DNA of 8,627 bases from Bacteroidaceae bacterium (GTDB taxonomy: Bacteria > Bacteroidota > Bacteroidia > Bacteroidales > Bacteroidaceae), in the NCBI GenBank assembly GCA_024695315.1, contig JAILIJ010000292.1, positions 1 through 8,627 on the forward strand, written 5' to 3'. The notes under the pieces were generated by a model. The model made no database searches. It saw only the letters and a list, made by a program, of their open reading frames with translations, and was not told the DNA's origin. Of the stretch, positions 1-7,384 are shown piece after piece. Numbering within the stretch: position 1 is the first letter of the stretch; each line of letters opens with the position of its first letter. The position numbers were made by a program, and so were the translations under genes.

Positions 1-11
1 ACGAAATTGCT

Positions 12-19
12 TACCTTTG
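12..19 (+). promoter_or_regulatory. Probable -7 promoter element for the M16 peptidase gene
   Basis: The bases TACCTTTG match the Bacteroidetes primary sigma factor -7 consensus TAnnTTTG exactly and lie 27 bases before the ATG at 47. The matching -33 TTG would fall before the start of the window, so only half of the promoter can be seen. A start of transcription a few bases after 19 would give a short leader of roughly 20 bases. This placement also argues against the in-frame TTG at 17-19 being the translation start, because it lies inside the promoter element. Confidence 0.6.
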
Positions 20-46
20 CAACATCATACTAATATTTTATTACTG

Positions 47-2962
47 ATGAAAAAAATATCAAGATTATTTGCGTTAAGTGCTTGTGCTACTTTATTACTC
101 GCAAGTTGTAACAATTCAAAGTATGACTGTGAAACAGTCGAAAACGACCCAATGGGAGTCCAAATGTACACTCTCAAGAATGGACTCAAAGTTTACATGT
201 CTGTAAATAAAGATCAGCCTCGTATTCAGACGGCCATCGCTGTTCATGCTGGAGCTAAGAATGAGCCAGAAGAGAGTACGGGACTTGCTCACTATCTTGA
301 GCACGTGATGTTCAAGGGAACAGAGCAATTCGGAACTATGGATTTTGCTAAGGAGAAACCTATGCTCGACGAGATTGAGCGTCTGTATGAAGTCTATCGT
401 AAGACTACTGACCCAGAAGAGCGAAAAGCTGTCTACCACCAGATTGACAGTGTGAGCTATGAGGCTTCAAAACTTGCCATTCCTAATGAGTACGACAAGC
501 TTATGGCTACTATTGGCTCAGATGGTTCTAATGCCTACACAAGCTATGATGTGACTTGCTATGTGGAGGATATTCCTTCTAATCAGATCGACAACTGGGC
601 TAAGGTACAGGCTGACCGTTTTAAGAATATGATTATTCGCGGTTTCCATACAGAGCTTGAGGCTGTGTACGAAGAGTATAATGGAGGATTGACTGAGGAC
701 TGGGATAAACTTCACGACACTATCGCTACGGTGCTCTTCCCAAGCCATTCTTACCGTCGAGGTATTATAGGTAAGCAGGAGCATCTAAAGAATCCTTCTA
801 TCACAAATATCAAGAACTTCTTCAAGACATATTATGTGCCAAACAACATGGCTATTTGCGTGTCTGGAGACTTCGTGCCAGACTCTATGATTGCTTCTAT
901 CGAGCGCTACTTTGGTGATATGGAGCCAAATGACTCTTTGAAGAAGTTTGAGTTTGAGAAGGACCCAGAACTTAAGAAGTCTGTTAGCAAGACTGTTGTT
1001 ACTCCACAGGAGGAGTACGTGTCTATTGCATGGCGTTTCGACGGAGTAGCAAGCCGTCAGCTCGATACTCTTCGTGTGCTCGATAATGTTGTGTGCAACG
1101 GTAAGGCTGGCCTTTTCGACCTCAACTTGAACCTTAAGCATAAGGTCCTTGAGGCTGTAAGTATGGTAAACGAGGCTGCTGACTATTCTTACTGGGAACT
1201 CCGCGCATACCCAATGCCAGGCCAGTCGCTTGATGAGGTTAAGAACATTCTGCTCGACGAGATTAAGAAGCTTCGCAAGGGGCAGTTCACAAAGGAACTC
1301 ATGGAGGCTGTTATAAATAATGAGAAACTCTCAGAGCAGAAGAGGCTTGAAAACAATTCTCAGCGTGTGAACATGATGGTCGAGGCTTTCATCAACGACC
1401 AGAAGTGGGAGGATGTGGTTAACGCTACAGACCGTGAGGCTAAGATTTCTAAGGATGATGTAGCTGCTTTTGCTCGCCAGCATGTACGTCCTGACAACTA
1501 TGTGCTTGTTTATAAGCGTAAGGGTACAGACTCAAGTATTAAGCCAGTAGAAAAGCCTGCCATCACTCCTATTGTCATGAATCGTGACGTGACAAGCGAT
1601 TTCGTTAAGGAGATTAGCGGTACTAAGGTTAGCCCAATTGAACCTGTATTCCTCGATTTCTCAAAGGATATCGCTAAGGCAGAGACAGCATCAAAATTGC
1701 CAGTTGTCTATAAGCAGAACGAGACAAACAAGCTCTTTACTTTGTCTTTCATCTACGATATGGGCTCTTTTGCTGACCCAACTATGCAGTTTGCTGCAAA
1801 CTACCTCAGCTACCTCGGTACAGATAGTCTTACAGCTGAGCAGGTATCAGAATCTTTCTATCGTCTTGGATGCTCATACCGCGTAAGTGTGGACAACAGA
1901 CGTACATACGTAACACTTAACGGACTTGATGAAAATCTTGAGAAGGCTTTGGCTTTGTTGGAGCACCTTATGAGCCGTGCTACAGCTGATAAGGACGCTT
2001 GGAATACTTATCTTGATGCCCAAATCCAGGCTCGTCAGATGAGAAAAGCCGATTTCGGTTCTTATCTTGGAGCTTTACGTCAATATATAATGTGGGGCGA
2101 AGATTGGAAAAAGTCACAAGTGCTAAGTAATGAAAGTCTGCGCGCTCTTTCTCCTGATTCTATGCTTGCTATCGTCAAAGGATTTGCACAATATAAGCAT
2201 GAGGTGGCTTATTATGGTCCTCGTACTGTAGATGAAGCTGTAAAGTTGTTGAACGACTGCCATAAGGTAGCTGCAACACTCAAGGAACCTTTGACAAATA
2301 AGGATTGGAAGGCTACAAAGGTGGCTGATAATCGTGTGTACTTCGTACCATTTGATGACACCATGAATTTTGACCTCTGTCACTATGGCTGCCAAGGCAA
2401 TACTTTCGACGTTACCCTTATGCCAGGAATGCGTCTCTATCAAGAGTATTTCGGAGGCGGCATGAACTCAATCGTTTTCCAGGATATGCGTGAGAAGAAG
2501 GCTCTTGTCTATGGTGCAAATGCCCGCTATGTGCTTCCTCAGCTAAAGGATGACTATTGCTATTTCGTGTCATACGCAGAGTCACAGAGCGATAAGTTGA
2601 ACGATGTGATTACAACTTTCAACGGTATTATTAACGACATGCCTGAGGTTGAGGAATCTTTCAAAATCACAAAGGATGCTATTATTGCTCGTATGCGCAC
2701 TCAGCGCACTACAGGTATGGGAGTCATTTGGGATTACTTCACAGCTCGCGACCGTGGACTTGAGACTGATCCTGAAGCTATGATTTATGAGAAGGTTCAG
2801 AATATGACTTTGGACGATGTGATTAAGTTCCAGCAGAAGTACGTTAAGGGACAACCATATTATTATGGTATTGTTGGTAAGAAGTCGGCTCTTGACTTCA
2901 ACGTGCTTAAGAATCTTGGTCCAATTACAGAACTTACTCCTGAACAGGTATTCGGATATTGA
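47..2962 (+). CDS. M16-family (insulinase/pitrilysin-type) zinc metallopeptidase, lipoprotein
   Basis: A 971-residue exported peptidase, probably degrading peptides in the periplasm or at the inner face of an envelope membrane. The N-terminus has two lysines, a hydrophobic stretch and a lipobox LASC (18-21), so C21 is the likely lipidated cysteine. No obvious acidic surface-export signal follows it. The inverted zinc motif HxxEH is at 82-86 (HYLEH), and the third ligand is probably E210 in ELEAVYEE (203-210). Between them lies an insertion of about 50 charged, probably helical residues (about 100-148), so H82 to E210 is 128 residues against 81 in pitrilysin. The C-terminal half has no second HxxEH but keeps the family's Arg/Tyr substrate-binding pair (R815 and Y822 in REKKALVY). 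This two-half layout, with one active site, fits a full-length M16 protein. ATG 47 is chosen because it directly opens the signal peptide; the upstream in-frame TTG overlaps the promoter. It is transcribed alone and ends at a terminator. Substrate unknown. Confidence 0.93.
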   Translation: MKKISRLFALSACATLLLASCNNSKYDCETVENDPMGVQMYTLKNGLKVYMSVNKDQPRIQTAIAVHAGAKNEPEESTGLAHYLEHVMFKGTEQFGTMDFAKEKPMLDEIERLYEVYRKTTDPEERKAVYHQIDSVSYEASKLAIPNEYDKLMATIGSDGSNAYTSYDVTCYVEDIPSNQIDNWAKVQADRFKNMIIRGFHTELEAVYEEYNGGLTEDWDKLHDTIATVLFPSHSYRRGIIGKQEHLKNPSITNIKNFFKTYYVPNNMAICVSGDFVPDSMIASIERYFGDMEPNDSLKKFEFEKDPELKKSVSKTVVTPQEEYVSIAWRFDGVASRQLDTLRVLDNVVCNGKAGLFDLNLNLKHKVLEAVSMVNEAADYSYWELRAYPMPGQSLDEVKNILLDEIKKLRKGQFTKELMEAVINNEKLSEQKRLENNSQRVNMMVEAFINDQKWEDVVNATDREAKISKDDVAAFARQHVRPDNYVLVYKRKGTDSSIKPVEKPAITPIVMNRDVTSDFVKEISGTKVSPIEPVFLDFSKDIAKAETASKLPVVYKQNETNKLFTLSFIYDMGSFADPTMQFAANYLSYLGTDSLTAEQVSESFYRLGCSYRVSVDNRRTYVTLNGLDENLEKALALLEHLMSRATADKDAWNTYLDAQIQARQMRKADFGSYLGALRQYIMWGEDWKKSQVLSNESLRALSPDSMLAIVKGFAQYKHEVAYYGPRTVDEAVKLLNDCHKVAATLKEPLTNKDWKATKVADNRVYFVPFDDTMNFDLCHYGCQGNTFDVTLMPGMRLYQEYFGGGMNSIVFQDMREKKALVYGANARYVLPQLKDDYCYFVSYAESQSDKLNDVITTFNGIINDMPEVEESFKITKDAIIARMRTQRTTGMGVIWDYFTARDRGLETDPEAMIYEKVQNMTLDDVIKFQQKYVKGQPYYYGIVGKKSALDFNVLKNLGPITELTPEQVFGY

Positions 2963-3034
2963 TTTTGAACGCTTTTTGACGGGTGGCTTGACATTTTACG
3001 GTTGACGCTCATTCAAAAGAAAGAAAATACGTGT

Positions 3035-3086
3035 GAGGATGTATCAGACGGTCGTTTAGTTGACTGCTGATACATCCTCTTTTTTT
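3035..3086 (+). terminator. Rho-independent terminator after the M16 peptidase gene
   Basis: A perfect 13-bp inverted repeat, GAGGATGTATCAG (3035-3047) and CTGATACATCCTC (3067-3079), encloses a 19-base loop and is followed directly by seven T (3080-3086). It lies 72 bases after the peptidase stop codon and closes that unit. A weaker 6-bp stem, GACTGA (3087-3092) with TCAGTC (3102-3107), follows at once and may act as a back-up. No matching A-run precedes the stem, so it looks one-directional. Confidence 0.9.
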
Positions 3087-3199
3087 GACTGAACTCAAAG
3101 CTCAGTCTCTCTTTTGTTAGACAGGAAAAGTGAAAAATAAAGTCATCATTCATCGTGTAAAAGAATATTGCCGCTCAGCAATACTTTCCAGTACTCTGC

Positions 3200-3265
3200 G
3201 CATGGTACTGCAGTTTTTCCCGCATGGTACTACAGTTTTTCCCGCATGGTACTGGATTTTGATGC
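3200..3265. repeat. 22-bp tandem direct repeat, about 2.6 copies
   Basis: Units at 3200-3221 and 3222-3243 differ at one base (GCATGGTACTGCAG against GCATGGTACTACAG, each followed by TTTTTCCC). A third unit from 3244 keeps GCATGGTACT and then decays. An inverted pair, CCAGTAC (3188-3194) and GTACTGG (3249-3255), flanks the array, and the first unit contains the palindrome ACTGCAGT. The 22-bp period is close to two helical turns and is not a multiple of three, so it does not suggest coding sequence. The function is unknown: a protein-binding array or a relic of a dispersed intergenic repeat are both possible. Confidence 0.85.
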
Positions 3266-3458
3266 GTATGGCTCGTTTGCGCGACTTCGACTTTCATATA
3301 TTGGTTTATTTTGGAAAAGTTGAAAATTGTAATGGAAAGGGTGGATGAAAATCGGGTGCAATAACATGAAGTATGTAAAATTGATATATATCGTTTCATT
3401 CTGTTACGAAGTCTTTCGAACGACGCTTTCTTTTTGATAGTTGAGGAGTGCCGAATCT

Positions 3459-3502
3459 GATACGAAGGAGATACGAAGGTAAAACGAAGGATATACGAAG
3501 GG
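3459..3502. repeat. 11-bp tandem direct repeat, four copies
   Basis: Four consecutive 11-bp units start at 3459, 3470, 3481 and 3492. Each has A at position 2 and ACGAAGG at positions 4-10; the other positions vary. A weaker fifth unit at 3448-3458 keeps only the in-phase CGAA, and a related TACGAAG occurs at 3405-3411. A period of 11 bases is about one helical turn, so any protein reading the core would meet it on one face of the DNA. The array lies about 225 bases before the leuA -33 element. A regulatory role is inference; a simple slippage array is equally possible. Confidence 0.8.
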
Positions 3503-3726
3503 GAAGGAAAGTGACAAAATGTCAAATGATACTTTCTGCGTTTTGGGTTTTATTTTGTATGTTAACCATCGCAAAAAGTAAAAAAATGAAAGATTTTGGA
3601 CGGCTTGTGTGCGAGTACATGATTGAAAAAATGTCGTCGACTGACAATTTTTATTAAATCGTATGCAGATTTTTTGGTATTTGTAAGAAAAAGCATGTTA
3701 AAAGCGGTAAATTATTATTTTTTCCT

Positions 3727-3756
3727 TTGCGCTGATTAAAAAAATATCTAATTTTG
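3727..3756 (+). promoter_or_regulatory. Bacteroidetes-type promoter of the leu operon
   Basis: TTG at 3727-3729 and TAATTTTG at 3749-3756 (consensus TAnnTTTG) are separated by 19 bases, the spacing expected for the Bacteroidetes primary sigma factor. Transcription would start at about 3760-3764, leaving a leader of only about 20 bases before the leuA ATG. That leader is A-rich with no Shine-Dalgarno site, as is usual in this phylum. It is too short for a leader-peptide attenuator or a riboswitch, so control of the operon would have to act at or before this promoter or on the enzymes. Confidence 0.85.
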
Positions 3757-3783
3757 CATCTCAAATAAAAAAATAAAACAAAA

Positions 3784-5283
3784 ATGGACAGACTTTATAT
3801 ATTCGACACGACATTACGTGATGGGGAGCAGGTACCTGGCTGTCAGCTCAACACAGTTGAGAAAATTCAGGTTGCCCGTCAGCTTGAGACTTTAGGAGTT
3901 GACGTTATCGAGGCAGGATTCCCTGTGTCAAGTCCAGGCGATTTCAACTCTGTTGTTGAAATCTCAAAGGCTGTGACTTGGCCTACTATTTGTGCACTTA
4001 CACGTGCAGTACAGAAAGATATTGATGTTGCAGCAGAAGCCCTAAAATATGCTAAGCGTGGACGTATCCACACTGGTATCGGTACTTCTGATTCACATAT
4101 TAAATATAAGTTTAATAGTAACCGCGAGGAAATCATCGAGCGTGCAGTTGCTGCTGTAAAGTATGCAAAAAGATACGTTGAGGATGTGGAGTTCTATGCT
4201 GAAGATGCTGGACGTACAGACAACGAGTATCTTGCTCGCGTGATTGAGGCCGTGACTAAGGCTGGTGCTACTGTATGTAACATCCCTGACACGACAGGTT
4301 TCCGTGTGCCAAACGAGTATAATGAGAAGATTAAGTACCTCTATGAGCACGTTGACGCATTCGCAGCTGGTAAGTCTATTCTTTCTACCCATTGTCATAA
4401 CGACCTCGGCATGGCTACAGCCAATACTGTGGCTGGTGTGCTCGGTGGTGCGCGTCAGGTAGAGGTTACTATCAATGGTATTGGAGAGCGTGCTGGTAAC
4501 ACTTCACTCGAGGAGGTTGCCATGATATTCAAGACTCACCCAGACCTTGGCATTGAGACAAACATCAATACAACGAAGATTTTCCCTACAAGCCGCATGG
4601 TAAGTAGCTTGATGAACATGCCAGTTCAGCCAAACAAGGCTATCGTAGGTCGTAACGCATTTGCTCACTCATCAGGTATTCATCAGGATGGTGTGCTCAA
4701 GAATGCTTCTACATACGAAATCATGGACCCTAAGGAGGTAGGAATTGACGATAACGCAATCGTACTTACTGCCCGTTCAGGTCGTGCAGCCTTGAAGCAT
4801 CGTTTGCACGTTAATGGCGTAGATATTGAGGGCGAGAAGCTCGACGCTATCTATCAGGAGTTCTTGAAACTTGCCGACAGCAAGAAGGAGGTAAATGATG
4901 ATGACATCCTCGTATTGGCAGGTGCTGAGCGTGCTGCTACTCATTCTATCAAGCTTGACTATCTCCAGGTGACAGCAGGCAAGGGTACACGTAGCGTGGC
5001 AAGCATCGGTCTTCAGGTGGCAAATGAGCATTTTGAGGCAGCAGCAAGCGGAAATGGTCCAGTTGATGCAGCTATTAAGGCGCTCAAGAAGATTATTGAC
5101 CGCGAGATGACTCTCAAGGAATTTACTATTCAGGCTATCAGTAAGGGATCTGACGATCTCGCTAAGGTTCACCAGACAGTAGAGTATGATGGACATTCTT
5201 ACTATGGCTTTGCAGCTAACACAGATATCGTTACAGCCAGCGTTGAGGCTTATATCGACGCAATAAATAAGTTCAGAAATTAA
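3784..5283 (+). CDS. leuA: 2-isopropylmalate synthase
   Basis: Catalyses the first committed step of leucine synthesis in the cytoplasm: 2-oxoisovalerate plus acetyl-CoA gives 2-isopropylmalate and CoA. The 499-residue protein opens with the HMGL-like TIM-barrel motif DTTLRDGEQ (8-16), carrying the catalytic Arg12 and metal-binding Asp13. The other metal ligands are visible in HCHND (203-207, H203 and H205) and in NGIGERAGN (231-239, N239). GIHQDG (298-303) belongs to the linker region typical of the family. The C-terminal part, from about residue 370, with GNGPVDAAIKAL, matches the LeuA dimerisation/allosteric domain, so feedback inhibition by leucine is expected from family knowledge. The length is that of a complete bacterial LeuA. 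The ATG at 3784 immediately precedes the conserved N-terminus and fits the promoter. First gene of leuA-leuC-leuD. A citramalate synthase is the main alternative, less likely given its partners and overall sequence. Confidence 0.96.
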   Translation: MDRLYIFDTTLRDGEQVPGCQLNTVEKIQVARQLETLGVDVIEAGFPVSSPGDFNSVVEISKAVTWPTICALTRAVQKDIDVAAEALKYAKRGRIHTGIGTSDSHIKYKFNSNREEIIERAVAAVKYAKRYVEDVEFYAEDAGRTDNEYLARVIEAVTKAGATVCNIPDTTGFRVPNEYNEKIKYLYEHVDAFAAGKSILSTHCHNDLGMATANTVAGVLGGARQVEVTINGIGERAGNTSLEEVAMIFKTHPDLGIETNINTTKIFPTSRMVSSLMNMPVQPNKAIVGRNAFAHSSGIHQDGVLKNASTYEIMDPKEVGIDDNAIVLTARSGRAALKHRLHVNGVDIEGEKLDAIYQEFLKLADSKKEVNDDDILVLAGAERAATHSIKLDYLQVTAGKGTRSVASIGLQVANEHFEAAASGNGPVDAAIKALKKIIDREMTLKEFTIQAISKGSDDLAKVHQTVEYDGHSYYGFAANTDIVTASVEAYIDAINKFRN

Positions 5284-5302
5284 AATTTATTCGATACATT
5301 AT

Positions 5303-6694
5303 ATGGGGTCTACTCTTTTCGATAAGATTTGGGACGCTCACGTCGTACAGAACGTGGAGGACGGTCCTACACAGCTTTATATTGATCGCCTCTATGCTCA
5401 CGAGGTGACTTCGCCACAGGCGTTCGATACGCTTCGTGACAAGGGAATCAAGGCATTCCGCCCTGACCATGTGGTGGCTATGCCTGACCACAACACACCT
5501 TCTGACCAGCAGGAAGTGATTAACGATCCTGTGGGACGTAAGCAGGTTGAGACACTCAAGGCTAACTGCGAGGAGTTCGGCATCAAGCACTTTGCTATGG
5601 GTACTAAGGATAATGGTATCATCCACGTTGTAGGTCCAGAAAAGGCTCTTTCACTTCCTGGAATGACAATCGTATGTGGCGACTCTCACACTTCTACTCA
5701 CGGTGCTGTGGGTGCTATTGCCATGGGTATCGGTACTAGTGAGGTGGCACAGGTGCTTGCTTCACAATGTATCCTACAGTCAAAGCCAAAGACTATGCGT
5801 ATCAATATAGAGGGTACTCTTCCTGACAAGACTACTGCTAAGGATGTTGCTCTCTACATTATGGCTCAGATGACTACTTCTGGAGCTACTGGATATGCTG
5901 TAGAGTACGCAGGAAGCGCTATCCGTAACATGTCTATGGAGGGACGTCTCACACTTTCTAATCTTTCTATCGAGATGGGTAGCCGTGCTGGTCTTATTGC
6001 TCCAGACGAGACTACATTCGCTTACCTCAAGGGACGTGAGTACGCTCCAAAGGGTGCTGAATGGGATAAGGCTGTGGCTAAGTGGAAGACTCTGTTTAGC
6101 GATCCTGATGCTAAGTTTGATAAGGAGGTGACATTCCGTGCAGAGGACATTTCTCCTCGCATCACATACGGAACAAACCCAGGTGCTGGTATTGCCATCG
6201 ACGAGTGTATTCCAACTCTCGAACAGATTCCTGCTCAAGACCAGGGACAGTTCCTCGCTATGCTTGACTATATGCAGTTTAAGCCAGGTCAGAAGCTTGA
6301 GGGCACACCTGTTGATTATGTATTCCTTGGCGCATGTACTAACGGACGTATCGAAGACTTCCGTGCGTTTGCATCCGTTGTAAAGGGAAAGAAGAAGGCT
6401 GATGGTGTAGTGGCTTGGATTGTGCCAGGTTCATGGCTCGTTCGCAAGCAGATTGTAGAAGAGGGTATTGACAAGATTCTTGAAGAGGCCGGCTTTGAAC
6501 TCCGTCTCCCATCTTGCTCATCTTGTTTGGCTATGAACCCAGATAAGGTGCCAGCAGGAAAGCTTTCAATTTCTACAAGTAACCGTAACTTCGTAGGTCG
6601 TCAGGGACCGGGCGCACGTACCGTCCTTGCTTCTCCACTCGTTGTTGCTGCATCTGCCATCACAGGTGTTATTACTGATCCACGTAAACTTTAA
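5303..6694 (+). CDS. leuC: 3-isopropylmalate dehydratase, large subunit
   Basis: Large catalytic subunit of the isopropylmalate isomerase, which interconverts 2- and 3-isopropylmalate through a dehydrated intermediate, together with LeuD. The 463-residue protein is of the aconitase family and of usual LeuC length. It has the DHNTPS motif (62-67), GDSHTSTHGAVG (126-137) and three cysteines in the spacing that binds a [4Fe-4S] cluster: C345 in GACTNGR, and C405 and C408 in SCSSCLAMNPD. The ATG at 5303 lies 19 bases after the leuA stop in an A/T-rich spacer without a promoter match, so it is read as the second gene of the operon. No frameshift or missing cluster ligand was seen. Because it depends on an oxygen-sensitive cluster, activity should be best under anaerobic conditions, which suits a gut or oral Bacteroidales. 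Confidence 0.96.
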   Translation: MGSTLFDKIWDAHVVQNVEDGPTQLYIDRLYAHEVTSPQAFDTLRDKGIKAFRPDHVVAMPDHNTPSDQQEVINDPVGRKQVETLKANCEEFGIKHFAMGTKDNGIIHVVGPEKALSLPGMTIVCGDSHTSTHGAVGAIAMGIGTSEVAQVLASQCILQSKPKTMRINIEGTLPDKTTAKDVALYIMAQMTTSGATGYAVEYAGSAIRNMSMEGRLTLSNLSIEMGSRAGLIAPDETTFAYLKGREYAPKGAEWDKAVAKWKTLFSDPDAKFDKEVTFRAEDISPRITYGTNPGAGIAIDECIPTLEQIPAQDQGQFLAMLDYMQFKPGQKLEGTPVDYVFLGACTNGRIEDFRAFASVVKGKKKADGVVAWIVPGSWLVRKQIVEEGIDKILEEAGFELRLPSCSSCLAMNPDKVPAGKLSISTSNRNFVGRQGPGARTVLASPLVVAASAITGVITDPRKL

Positions 6695-6769
6695 CGGAGC
6701 TACTCCGCGGAGCTAATGGAAGTTGGCAAACTGACGACATCTGTTTGCTCCAAATAATAATTAAAGACA
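6695..6769 (+). promoter_or_regulatory. leuC-leuD spacer with two small hairpins
   Basis: This 75-base spacer is the longest inside the operon. Immediately after the leuC stop it holds CGGAG-CTA-CTCCG (6695-6707), overlapping the perfect palindrome CTCCGCGGAG (6703-6712). The heptamer GGAGCTA occurs twice, at 6696-6702 and 6709-6715. A second stem, GCAAAC (6726-6731) with GTTTGC (6743-6748), has an 11-base loop. Neither is followed by a T-run, so they do not look like terminators. They could protect the mRNA ends or adjust LeuC to LeuD output after processing, but this is inference. No acceptable promoter was found for leuD alone. Confidence 0.5.
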
Positions 6770-7384
6770 ATGGCTAAAGAAAAATTCGACATCATACAGT
6801 CAACTTGTATTCCTATCGAGATTGACAATAATAATACAGATAACATCATTCCAGCACGTTATCTTGCATTCACAACTCGTGATCCTAAGTTCTATGGCGA
6901 GGCTTTCATGCACGACCTTCGTTACGATGCCAACAACCAGCCTATAGCTGATTTCGTAATGAACAAGCCTGAGTTTTCTGAGGCTCCTCGCAAGGGCGTT
7001 CATGAGATTATCGTGGGCGGACAGAACTGGGGCTCTGGCTCAAGCCGTGAGCATGCTGCATGGGCGATTGCAGGATATGGAGTGCGTGTGGTTATCTCAA
7101 ACTCATTTGCTGATATCCACCGCAACAACCTTCTTAACTGCTTCGTGCTTCCAGTCATCGTGTCACGCGAATTCCAACTCGAACTCTTCGCTTCAATAGC
7201 TAAGGATAGCAAGACAGAGGTTAAGGTTGACGTGCCAAACCAGACTGTTACTAATATGGCTACAGGACGTTCTGAGCATTTCGACATCAACACTTATAAG
7301 AAGTATTGCTTGATGAATGCTTATGACGATATTGATTTCTTGTTGGCTAATAAAGATAAGATTGAGGCATACGAGAAAAAGTAA
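6770..7384 (+). CDS. leuD: 3-isopropylmalate dehydratase, small subunit
   Basis: Small (swivel-domain) subunit that completes the isopropylmalate isomerase with LeuC. The 204-residue protein contains the substrate-binding loop GSGSSREHAAWA (88-99), followed by GYGVRVVISNSFADIHRNN (102-120), the family signature, and a C-terminus of normal LeuD length. The ATG at 6770 follows an A-rich leader and gives a start MAKEKFDIIQSTCIPI, close to the usual LeuD N-terminus. It is the third gene of the operon, and its TAA stop overlaps the ATG of the next gene (TAATG at 7382-7386), which suggests translational coupling. Codon use resembles leuA and leuC. The swivel domain resembles that of homoaconitase, but the adjoining leuA and leuC favour the leucine pathway. 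Confidence 0.96.
   Translation: MAKEKFDIIQSTCIPIEIDNNNTDNIIPARYLAFTTRDPKFYGEAFMHDLRYDANNQPIADFVMNKPEFSEAPRKGVHEIIVGGQNWGSGSSREHAAWAIAGYGVRVVISNSFADIHRNNLLNCFVLPVIVSREFQLELFASIAKDSKTEVKVDVPNQTVTNMATGRSEHFDINTYKKYCLMNAYDDIDFLLANKDKIEAYEKK

Larger units (their letters stand above)
3108..3726. other. Non-coding gap of about 620 bases with repeats
   Basis: I found no convincing gene here on either strand. The open frames (about 70 to 115 codons) start at GTG or cross repeat arrays in different frames, and none shows a recognisable motif. The gap holds a small hairpin (TATTGC 3166-3171 with GCAATA 3178-3183), the 22-bp direct repeats (3200-3265), a 10-bp AT palindrome (3383-3392) and the 11-bp direct repeats (3459-3502). 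No tRNA, riboswitch or leucine-rich leader peptide was recognised. No good match to a Bacteroidetes promoter was seen before the one at 3727, so an internal small RNA has no clear support. Confidence 0.6.

Noticed and set aside
17..46. Upstream TTG start for the M16 peptidase
   Set aside because: It lies within the -7 promoter element and would put ten residues before a complete lipoprotein signal peptide.
3130..3348. 72-codon frame starting at GTG
   Set aside because: It runs through the 22-bp repeats, whose period is not a multiple of three, has no recognisable motif, and lacks a promoter match.
3407..3435. CGAA-GTCT-TTCG stem followed by a T-rich stretch, as a terminator
   Set aside because: The stem is only 4 bp and the T-rich stretch is interrupted and too far away; there is also no gene just upstream to terminate.
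3175..3525. 116-codon reverse-strand frame in the gap
   Set aside because: Its composition is irregular, it crosses both repeat arrays, and no reverse-strand promoter match (CAAAnnTA) was found in the gap.
3448..3657. 69-codon frame starting at GTG, considered as a leuA leader peptide
   Set aside because: It begins in the 11-bp array, is rich in Arg and Lys rather than Leu, and ends before the leu promoter, so it would not be on that transcript.
6723..6747. Internal promoter for leuD (TTG with TCTGTTTG)
   Set aside because: The -7 has a mismatch at a key position and the spacing is only 14 bases, well under the 19 or more expected.
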